Source of the DNA: Kosmotogaceae bacterium
GTDB lineage: Bacteria; Thermotogota; Thermotogae; Petrotogales; Kosmotogaceae
Length of the DNA stretch: 6,134 nt
NCBI GenBank assembly: GCA_003444085.1
Contig: DLVL01000029.1
Location: 4,252 to 10,385 of the forward strand
Reading direction: 5' to 3'
Shown: in pieces, positions 1 through 5,733 of the stretch
How the letters are laid out: each line of letters starts with the position of its first letter
Position numbering within the stretch: position 1 is the stretch's first letter
Made by a program: the position numbers and the translations under genes
Notes under the pieces: generated by a model
What the model was told of the DNA's origin: nothing
Database searches by the model: none
What the model saw: only the letters and a program-made list of their open reading frames with translations

Positions 1-1179
1 CCACTAACAGATATATTTGTTCTTGATTTATCCAGGGTCCTTGCAGGACCCTTCTGCACAATGATCCTCGCAGATCTTGGTGCGGAAGTGGTGAAGGTTG
101 AGCGTCCAGGTACTGGAGACGACTCCAGGGCGTTCAGTCCCATGAAAGGTTCTGAAAGCGCCTATTTTATGAGTATCAATCGTGGCAAAAAGAGCATCAC
201 CGTCAACATGAAAAACCCCAGAGGAAGAGAGATCATTCTCAACTTGGCAAAACATGCGGATGTTGTTATAGAGAACTTCAAACCAGGTGTTATGAAACGT
301 CTCGGACTCTCGTATGACACTCTCAGGCTGATCAACCCCAGGCTAGTCTATGCTTCTAGCACAGGATACGGCCAGACAGGACCTTTTAGTGAGAAAGCGG
401 CTTACGATCTCATCATCCAGGGTATGAGCGGGATGATGAGCATTACTGGTCCAGACGAAAACCATCCCACAAAAGCGGGAAGCTCTATAGCTGACATATT
501 CAGTGGAGTGTTCACCTGCATTGGGATACTGTCAGCGTTAAGGGCAAGAGAGAGAACTGGCGAAGGGCAGATGGTCGATGTGGCAATGCTTGACTGCGTG
601 TTCTCGGTTCTGGAAAACGCTGTTGCTCGCTATATGGCCAGCGGCGTAGTGCCCAAACCAATAGGAAATCTCCATCCTTCAATTGCACCGTTCTCATCTT
701 TCAGCACATCTGATGGACAGATCAATATTGCTGTGGGGAATGATTCCCTCTGGATAAAGTTCTGTGAGGCAATAGGACGCGAAGACCTTCTGAATGATGA
801 GAGGTATGGATCAAACGACCTTAGAATAACCAACCTCGATAGCCTGATGATTACATTGAATGATACTTTGTCAAGAAGGGGTTCAAAACACTGGCTCAAT
901 CTGTTTGAGAAGACTGGTATACCTGCTGGTAAGGTAGACAACATCGCAGAGGTTCTGCAGAATCCCCAGATCTTAGCTAGAGATATGCTGGTTAGCCTTG
1001 TTCATCCTACTGCTGGGGAACATACAGTCCCGGGAATCCCGATCAAGTTCTCTTCAACAAAGGCAGCAATAAAGAAATCTGCACCTTTGCTTGGCGAGCA
1101 TAACAAGGAAATACTTGTTGGGCTCCTCGGAATGTCGAATGACGAGCTTTCAGAGCTGGAGGACGAAGGGGTCATATGA
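1..1179 (+). CDS. CaiB/BaiF family (type III) CoA-transferase, 5' partial
   Basis: Likely moves CoA between an acyl-CoA donor and a carboxylic acid in the cytoplasm, through an aspartyl-CoA intermediate as in formyl-CoA transferase. The frame is open from base 1, and the residues before the first ATG (position 61) already read as the family N-terminus (VLDLSRVLAGPFCTM, then LADLGAEVVKVE). The true start therefore lies just upstream of the window, and ATG 61 would cut off conserved sequence. The visible 392 residues are close to the usual length of about 400. Also seen are ENFKPGVMKRLGL, the GYGQTGP turn and GEGQMVDVAMLD. By family alignment from memory, the Asp of AMLD (bases 592-594) is the catalytic nucleophile. 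Its stop overlaps the next gene's start as ATGA, so it is probably first or early in the operon. Family assignment is firm; the acyl substrate is unknown. Confidence 0.93.
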   Translation, partial: PLTDIFVLDLSRVLAGPFCTMILADLGAEVVKVERPGTGDDSRAFSPMKGSESAYFMSINRGKKSITVNMKNPRGREIILNLAKHADVVIENFKPGVMKRLGLSYDTLRLINPRLVYASSTGYGQTGPFSEKAAYDLIIQGMSGMMSITGPDENHPTKAGSSIADIFSGVFTCIGILSALRARERTGEGQMVDVAMLDCVFSVLENAVARYMASGVVPKPIGNLHPSIAPFSSFSTSDGQINIAVGNDSLWIKFCEAIGREDLLNDERYGSNDLRITNLDSLMITLNDTLSRRGSKHWLNLFEKTGIPAGKVDNIAEVLQNPQILARDMLVSLVHPTAGEHTVPGIPIKFSSTKAAIKKSAPLLGEHNKEILVGLLGMSNDELSELEDEGVI

Positions 1180-1919
1180 CTCCTGTCAGAGCACTCGGGA
1201 GGAGCCTTGACTGGGAAAATGGTCCTGTAAGACTCACGGTGCGCGAGATTTTCCATAACGTAGTGAACCTCGAAAATCAGGAAGGGCTGAGGTATTCGTT
1301 TATCAGTGATCCCTCCAGTTACCAGCCCCGAAGTGCCCTTGTGGTTTCTCTCCCACCCACGTGCCAGGGCGAGTCATTGGTTATCGACCTTTCGGAAACA
1401 CCGCCCGAATTCTCTCCTTTTCTACCATCGTGCAAACCTCTGAAAAAATGGATCCCTGTTGTTGAGGACTGGATTCAGTATTTGATAGACAATGACCTGA
1501 ATTTGGCTCTCTCTTACATAGAGAACGAATCGCTGGCTTCGCTAATTGGGCTGGGCCCGGGTAAGACGCCTTCCGGCGATGATCTGCTGGCGGGCTATAT
1601 AACTGGCTTGCACTGGTTAGATGCTGGTGAGGCATGCAGGGTATGTGGAGATGTGCTTCCTCATATCTCCCTTACAGACTGGTTTTCTCAGAACATGATT
1701 GCTGATGCATGTCAGGCGAAGGTTTCGAAAGTCGTCCTGGACCTTTGCCATGCTCTTTCGCTCTCACACTCATCGGAACTCTATACGTCGGTACGCAAGA
1801 TTGCATCGACCGGTCATACATCTGGAGAGTCCTGGCTTGCAGGATTCGGATTTGCACTGTTCTCACATTTCTTCAGAGAAGGGAGATATGATGAAGTATA
1901 CGAGGGTAATTCGAGGTAA
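1176..1919 (+). CDS. allH: DUF2877 family protein, AllH (YlbF)-like oxamate carbamoyltransferase subunit homologue
   Basis: This is a 247-residue soluble protein with no signal peptide or membrane segment. The hallmark is the glycine-rich stretch GLGPGKTPSGDDLLAGYITG near residues 125-145, which is diagnostic of DUF2877. A second conserved patch near the C-terminus (GHTSGESWLAGF) and an N-terminal beta-rich segment (VREIFHNVVNLEN) also fit. In E. coli the family member YlbF/AllH is one of three proteins needed for oxamate transcarbamylase, so a matching role with the downstream FdrA and DUF1116 proteins is inferred. The start ATG sits inside the ATGA overlap with the CoA-transferase, with purine-rich AAGGGG (1166-1171) a few bases upstream, so translation is probably coupled. 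Its 3' end overlaps fdrA by about 29 bp. It is somewhat shorter than E. coli AllH (roughly 270 residues). The exact substrate in this organism is uncertain. Confidence 0.85.
   Translation: MTPVRALGRSLDWENGPVRLTVREIFHNVVNLENQEGLRYSFISDPSSYQPRSALVVSLPPTCQGESLVIDLSETPPEFSPFLPSCKPLKKWIPVVEDWIQYLIDNDLNLALSYIENESLASLIGLGPGKTPSGDDLLAGYITGLHWLDAGEACRVCGDVLPHISLTDWFSQNMIADACQAKVSKVVLDLCHALSLSHSSELYTSVRKIASTGHTSGESWLAGFGFALFSHFFREGRYDEVYEGNSR
1879..1885 (+). promoter_or_regulatory. Ribosome binding site of fdrA
   Basis: AAGGGAG lies inside the end of the allH homologue. Two adjacent ATGs follow, at 1888 and 1891. Only two bases separate the site from the first, against five from the second, so the second is favoured. 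Confidence 0.6.
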
Positions 1920-3429
1920 GTACTATGATAGCGTGACGCTCATGCTTGCTGCAAAGGAACTGCAGAACATGAGCGAAGTGGATGATGCATCTCTGAGCAT
2001 GACCACGGATGCGAATCTGAGGATACTTGAAGCCGCTGACTATGACATCAGTACTATCGCTCCTAATCCTTCTGACCTGGTGATCGCCATCGATTGCACA
2101 GACATTGACCCTGAGAAAGTCTTTGACAAAGCTATTGAAATCCTTGAAAAGCCTCGGGTTCATTCAGCAGAAGAAGAAACCGAATATACTCCAAGAAGTC
2201 TTGACGGTGCACTTTCTGTCTTTGCCGATGCGAATCTTGCACTCATCTCAATAGCCGGGCAGTATGCTGGAGACGTTGCAAGGGATTGTCTTGAACGCGG
2301 ACTGAACGTGATGCTCTACTCTGACAATGTCCCTCTTGAAACCGAAATAGAGCTTAAGCAAATGGCCTCAAATAAGGACCTCATCGTCATGGGCCCTGAT
2401 TGCGGAACTGCCATAATCAAAGGGATCGGAATAGGTTTTGCAAATGCATGTCCTGTCGGACCTGTGGGAATCGTTGCTGCAGCCGGGACAGGATTGCAGG
2501 AGGTCCATGTGCAGCTTGCAAAGCTAGAGATCGGTGTTCTTCACGGCCTGGGAACAGGGGGAAGAGACGTTAGAGAGAGCGTAGGAGGAATATCATTTCT
2601 TTCCGCCATGCAGGCTTTGATAGATGACGAGGAGACACAGTGTCTTGTCCTTGTGGGCAAACCCCCCTCAGAAAACGTTCTTGAAGCAATCATCAAGAAT
2701 GCGACAAGCTGCTCAAAACCCGTTGTGACTGCATTCCTTGGTGCTGCGTATGACGAAGATGATGAGAAGAACAGGGTGTACTATGCTGGAACTCTCGAAG
2801 AAGCTGCTGCGATAGCTGCAGCCGTCGTGAAAGGCGAAGATGTCGCTGCTGCCAAGAAATCACTGAAAAAAATCGACCATGACTTGAAAAACCTGTGTGA
2901 AACAAAAGCAAACAGAAGCGGCTTCTTGCGCGGATTATTCTCCGGAGGCACTCTTGCATATGAAGCTCAACAGATCCTTTCAGATAAGCTTGGTGTAATC
3001 CGCAGCAACGCACCACTTGATTCTCGATACAAGTTGAATAATAGCCTTAAACCAGAGGGAAACTGCATCATCGACTATGGTGAGGACGAGTTCACACAGG
3101 GGAGATTGCATCCTATGATGGATCTGGCTTTCCGTCGCGAAAGACTCGTCGAGCAACTTGAAGACAAGAATGTAGGTGTTATTCTGATTGATGTTGTTCT
3201 GGGGTATGGAGCACACCCTGATCCTGCAACTGAAATCGTTGATGCAGTTGAGAAAGCCAGAGTTGAGGATTATCCTCTGATGATCGCTTATGTGTGCGGC
3301 ACTGATCAAGATCCTCAGAATGCACAGGAACAGACTCGAATTCTTGAGCAGGCTGGCTTTGTTGTCTGCAGAAGCAATGCACAGGCCGCTAGCTTGGCCG
3401 GGGAGTTCGCATCAAGGAGTGATCGGTAA
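1891..3429 (+). CDS. fdrA: FdrA family protein (AllF-like), succinyl-CoA synthetase-related subunit
   Basis: This is a 512-residue cytoplasmic protein related to the succinyl-CoA synthetase alpha/beta fold. It opens with the typical FdrA start (RGKYYDSVTLML, residues 8-19). It then carries a CoA/nucleotide-binding-like region with VMGPDCGTAI (166-175), AAAGTGLQEV (196-205) and GLGTGGRDVRESVGG (219-233). The C-terminal half has the family motifs GLFSGGTLAYEA (348-359), DYGEDEFTQGRLHPMMD (405-411 holds the FTQGRLH core) and VVLGYGAHPDPA (435-446). The region where SucD carries its phosphohistidine (HAGA) reads AAYDEDDEKNRVYYAGT here, so an ordinary acyl-CoA ligase reaction is unlikely. E. coli FdrA (AllF) works with AllG and AllH as oxamate transcarbamylase, and both partners flank it here. 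The frame could extend to 1699, but the upstream part reads as an allH shadow. ATG 1888 is an alternative start. Its stop overlaps the next start as TAATG. Confidence 0.92.
   Translation: MKYTRVIRGKYYDSVTLMLAAKELQNMSEVDDASLSMTTDANLRILEAADYDISTIAPNPSDLVIAIDCTDIDPEKVFDKAIEILEKPRVHSAEEETEYTPRSLDGALSVFADANLALISIAGQYAGDVARDCLERGLNVMLYSDNVPLETEIELKQMASNKDLIVMGPDCGTAIIKGIGIGFANACPVGPVGIVAAAGTGLQEVHVQLAKLEIGVLHGLGTGGRDVRESVGGISFLSAMQALIDDEETQCLVLVGKPPSENVLEAIIKNATSCSKPVVTAFLGAAYDEDDEKNRVYYAGTLEEAAAIAAAVVKGEDVAAAKKSLKKIDHDLKNLCETKANRSGFLRGLFSGGTLAYEAQQILSDKLGVIRSNAPLDSRYKLNNSLKPEGNCIIDYGEDEFTQGRLHPMMDLAFRRERLVEQLEDKNVGVILIDVVLGYGAHPDPATEIVDAVEKARVEDYPLMIAYVCGTDQDPQNAQEQTRILEQAGFVVCRSNAQAASLAGEFASRSDR
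3414..3420 (+). promoter_or_regulatory. Strong ribosome binding site for the 57-residue gene
   Basis: AAGGAGT, extended as AAGGAGTGATC, closely matches the anti-Shine-Dalgarno complement. It sits eight bases before the ATG at 3429, inside the end of fdrA. A near-perfect site here is hard to explain unless the short frame that follows is translated. Confidence 0.75.
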
Positions 3430-3602
3430 TGAAGAAGCTGTTGAAGGAAGGCCCAAAGACTGTCAATATAGGCCTCCGGGGGTTCTACGATGCCTTGAAA
3501 CAGCAGGAGTCCAGTGCAATTCATGTGGAGTGGAGACCTCCGATCGTAAAGACAGACCTACTGAAAAGATTGCGGAAGCTCAGAAAGGGGAGAGAGCAGT
3601 GA
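3429..3602 (+). CDS. Small FdrA-domain-like protein, 57 residues, between fdrA and the DUF1116 gene
   Basis: This short gene starts on the ATG of the TAATG overlap with fdrA and ends on the TGA of a GTGA overlap with the next gene. It has a strong Shine-Dalgarno at 3414-3420. The product begins MKKLLKEGPK, then has a compact conserved-looking core (TVNIGLRGFYDALKQ, residues 11-25, then HVEWRPP, 32-38) and a very basic tail rich in Lys and Arg (41-57). From memory, small proteins annotated as 'FdrA domain protein', with the pattern VINVGLxxFaxxLkxQ...VxVDWRPPAGG, sit beside fdrA in other bacteria. This one matches that pattern but lacks the usual AGG after WRPP. It is too short for default gene callers and is hidden by a longer overlapping frame that extends the next gene back to 3290. 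Its function is unknown; a small subunit or assembly factor of the FdrA/AllG/AllH complex is inferred. Confidence 0.82.
   Translation: MKKLLKEGPKTVNIGLRGFYDALKQQESSAIHVEWRPPIVKTDLLKRLRKLRKGREQ
3587..3592 (+). promoter_or_regulatory. Ribosome binding site that fixes the GTG start of the AllG homologue
   Basis: GGGGAG lies inside the end of the 57-residue gene, six bases before GTG 3599. It supports this GTG over any start further upstream in the same frame. Confidence 0.65.
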
Positions 3603-4852
3603 CAAAAGTTGACGCAGCAAACAAGCAGGCACTTCAAAAGCTTTTTGATGCCGAACCTTTTCTCGTGGGTATGGGTATTGCCAAAGACACGATTCCCGGG
3701 ATGAAAGATAAGATGCTCCTTCATGCAGGACCTCATATAACTTATGATAGAATGTCCGGACCTCTCATTGGCGCAGTTATTGGCGCTACACTCTACGAAG
3801 GTTGGGCTGACTCTGTTGAAGAAGCGAGAGAAGTTCTTGCTAGCGGCGAGATCGTTTTTGAACCCTGTCATGAGCATGCCTCAGTAGGCCCTATGGCTGG
3901 TGTGATTTCGCCAGGAATGCCTGTTTTCGTCGTTGAAAACCGAAAATTCGGCAATCGGTCATACGCAACAATGAACGAAGGTCTCGGAAGAGTGCTGAGG
4001 ATGGGTGCATTCGATGACTCAGTTATTACTCACCTGAGGTGGATGGAAAACACACTCTTTCCGATTCTGAAGGAAGCCATCGAAAAACGCAGTAACGCTG
4101 AAGACCCCATAGACTTGAAGAATATCATTGCCCAGGCTCTCCACATGGGAGACGAACTTCACAATCGGAATAAGGCCGGCACATCATTGCTCTTCAGATC
4201 CCTCGCACCAGACCTGGCTGAAACTTGTCAAGACAGCGAGAAGCTCTCCAGGGTTCTCAGGTTCATAGACTCTAACGACCATTTCTTCTTGAATCTCGGG
4301 ATGGCATCCGCGAAAGCATCTCTCGATCCCCTGAATGGCATCGAGGGTTCTTCGATTGTATATATCATGGCAAGAAACGGCACTGATTTCGGAATAAAGG
4401 TATCTGGACTGGGTGACACCTGGTTCAAGTGTGCAGCAGCGCAGCCAGATGTGCTTCTCTTCCCTGGGTTCACCAGGGATGATGTTAATCCAGATATCGG
4501 AGACAGTGCGATTATGGAAACATATGGAATTGGCGGTTTTGCCCTGGCTGCAGCTCCTGCGATTGTCCAGTTTGTTGGAGGAACTCCCGCAGATGCAGTC
4601 AGATACACCAGGGAAATGTATGAAATATGTGCAGCTGAGAACAAGTCATTCACCATTCCTCAACTGAACTTCAGAGGAACACCCACTGGAATAGATCTTC
4701 TGAGCGTTGTTGAGACTGGCATAACTCCTATACTGGATACCGGAGCCGCTCACAAAGTGCCTGGGAAAGGTCAGGTAGGCGCGGGAATTGTCAGGATGCC
4801 TTCTGAGGCTTTTGTTTCGGCGGCTGAGGTTTTCGCCGAGAAATACGCTTGA
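3599..4852 (+). CDS. allG: DUF1116 family protein, AllG (YlbE)-like oxamate carbamoyltransferase subunit homologue
   Basis: This is a 417-residue soluble protein, near the 419 or so of E. coli YlbE/AllG. Family motifs occur in order: LLHAGPHI (40-47), EPCHEHASVGPMAGV (88-102), VVENRKFGNRSYATMNEGLG (111-130), HMGDELHNRN, MARNGTDFGIKVSGLG, GDSAIMETYGIGG, and VETGITPILDTGAAHKVPG followed by GQVGAGIVRMP (371-401). The many conserved Gly, His and Asn residues suggest an active-site-bearing subunit. In E. coli it is one of three proteins required for oxamate transcarbamylase. The GTG start at 3599 is chosen because of its Shine-Dalgarno, the GTGA overlap with the preceding stop, and the family length. 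The same frame is open back to 3290, but those extra residues look unrelated to the family and cover the small gene in another frame. About 60 bp follow before the next gene. Substrate specificity is unproven. Confidence 0.92.
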   Translation: MTKVDAANKQALQKLFDAEPFLVGMGIAKDTIPGMKDKMLLHAGPHITYDRMSGPLIGAVIGATLYEGWADSVEEAREVLASGEIVFEPCHEHASVGPMAGVISPGMPVFVVENRKFGNRSYATMNEGLGRVLRMGAFDDSVITHLRWMENTLFPILKEAIEKRSNAEDPIDLKNIIAQALHMGDELHNRNKAGTSLLFRSLAPDLAETCQDSEKLSRVLRFIDSNDHFFLNLGMASAKASLDPLNGIEGSSIVYIMARNGTDFGIKVSGLGDTWFKCAAAQPDVLLFPGFTRDDVNPDIGDSAIMETYGIGGFALAAAPAIVQFVGGTPADAVRYTREMYEICAAENKSFTIPQLNFRGTPTGIDLLSVVETGITPILDTGAAHKVPGKGQVGAGIVRMPSEAFVSAAEVFAEKYA

Positions 4853-4900
4853 TTGTTACAGTTTTCAACTGGATACAGCAAGACATTACTATCATAATTT

Positions 4901-4907
4901 GGAGGTG
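4901..4907 (+). promoter_or_regulatory. Ribosome binding site of the cyclase-family gene
   Basis: GGAGGTG is a near-consensus Shine-Dalgarno. An in-frame GTG at 4907 overlaps it and is too close to serve as a start, so ATG 4913 is the start. Confidence 0.75.
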
Positions 4908-4912
4908 TGAAC

Positions 4913-5704
4913 ATGGAACTCAAGAACTGGGGGAACATCAAAATGTATGACCTGTCGCAGACTATCAGTCATCTTACGCCTGCGTGGCCAACTTATGAAC
5001 CTCTTCAGATCAAGTTCTTCAAGAGACTGGCCCCTAACGGTGCAAACGGTCAACTCTTGACTCACTCAAACCACGTGGGAACTCACCTCGATGGTTCACT
5101 GCATTTCTGTACTCACGGAAGAGACATCGCTTCTATTCCTTTGGATGAACTAATTGGACCTGGAGTGATTGTCGACATTTCCGATATCGCAGAAGACTAT
5201 GGAATCTATACTTCCAAGGACATTGAGGATCGTGTTGAAGTCAAGGAAGGCGATATCCTTATCATCAATACCGGTTATCATCGCTACGCCTACGACCAGC
5301 CCGAAGCAGATGAGGTGCGGTATATGATCAAGCATCCCGGTCCGACGCTGGAATTCGCTGAATGGGCAAAGAAGAAGAAACTGAAGTGGATAGGCGTTGA
5401 TTGTGGGTCTGCTGATCATCCATTTAACACGAAGATCCGTGAATGGATGCCGAATCTTGCTGTAGAATGCGAAGCTTCTTTCCAGAAGAAGTTTGGTAAG
5501 AGCATTGATGATATATTCCCGCCAAGTGATTACCAGCTAATGCACACCAAACTATTTCCATACGATATCATCCACGCCGAGAATGTCGGCGGCGATATCG
5601 ATCAGCTCCTGAATAAGAGAACGACGATCGGTTGCTTCCCATGGCGTTTTGTTGGTGGAGAGTCCTCAATCTGCAGAATTCTTGCTTTTGATGAACAGGT
5701 CTAG
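4913..5704 (+). CDS. Cyclase family metal-dependent hydrolase (kynurenine formamidase/isatin hydrolase superfamily)
   Basis: This is a 263-residue cytoplasmic protein. It carries the superfamily signature NHVGTHLDGSLHF, giving probable metal ligands His54, His58 and Asp60 and a probable catalytic His64. Near the C-terminus His211 is followed twelve residues later by Glu223 (IIHAEN). This reproduces the His-x11-Glu spacing I recall for the remaining ligands in bacterial kynurenine formamidase. Other typical pieces are YDLSQTISHLTPAWP at the N-terminus, DILIINTGYHRY (114-125) and WIGVDCGSADHP (159-170). Known members hydrolyse amide bonds, including those of cyclic substrates such as isatin, so opening of a cyclic amide or hydrolysis of an N-acyl compound is the likely reaction. 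It is longer than kynurenine formamidase (about 208 residues), and no tryptophan-degradation genes are nearby, so a kynurenine role is not favoured. The next gene starts about 29 bp downstream. Confidence 0.9.
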   Translation: MELKNWGNIKMYDLSQTISHLTPAWPTYEPLQIKFFKRLAPNGANGQLLTHSNHVGTHLDGSLHFCTHGRDIASIPLDELIGPGVIVDISDIAEDYGIYTSKDIEDRVEVKEGDILIINTGYHRYAYDQPEADEVRYMIKHPGPTLEFAEWAKKKKLKWIGVDCGSADHPFNTKIREWMPNLAVECEASFQKKFGKSIDDIFPPSDYQLMHTKLFPYDIIHAENVGGDIDQLLNKRTTIGCFPWRFVGGESSICRILAFDEQV

Positions 5705-5717
5705 CCCCGACCGGGGC
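5704..5717 (+). repeat. Short GC-rich inverted repeat (hairpin) between the cyclase and FAD-subunit genes
   Basis: GCCCC and GGGGC pair around a four-base GACC loop, starting on the last base of the cyclase-gene stop codon. No T-tract follows, so it does not look like an intrinsic terminator. It lies just upstream of a gene with no good Shine-Dalgarno and includes the only G-run available there, so it could affect translation or mRNA stability. A chance origin cannot be excluded. Confidence 0.45.
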
Positions 5718-5733
5718 ATAAGATGTGATCTGT

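Noticed and set aside
61..63. ATG 61 as the start of the CoA-transferase
   Set aside because: Upstream codons in the same frame, from base 1, encode the conserved family N-terminus, so the gene is cut by the window edge.
1699..1890. Upstream extension of the FdrA frame to ATG 1699
   Set aside because: The residues do not resemble FdrA and overlap the conserved C-terminal part of the DUF2877 protein. The family N-terminus and the ribosome binding site point to 1891 (or 1888).
4228..4656. 142-residue open frame on the minus strand opposite the AllG homologue
   Set aside because: It lies wholly antisense to well-conserved DUF1116 motifs and has no recognisable domain, so it is a shadow of the real gene.
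4853..4912. Possible internal promoter (TATCAT at 4890-4895 as a -10 box) in the 60 bp before the cyclase gene
   Set aside because: No convincing -35 box lies at the right spacing, and the AT-rich stretch alone is not enough. Only the ribosome binding site is supported there.
5704..5717. Rho-independent terminator after the cyclase gene
   Set aside because: The stem is short and no T-run follows; the next gene begins within 20 bp on the same strand.
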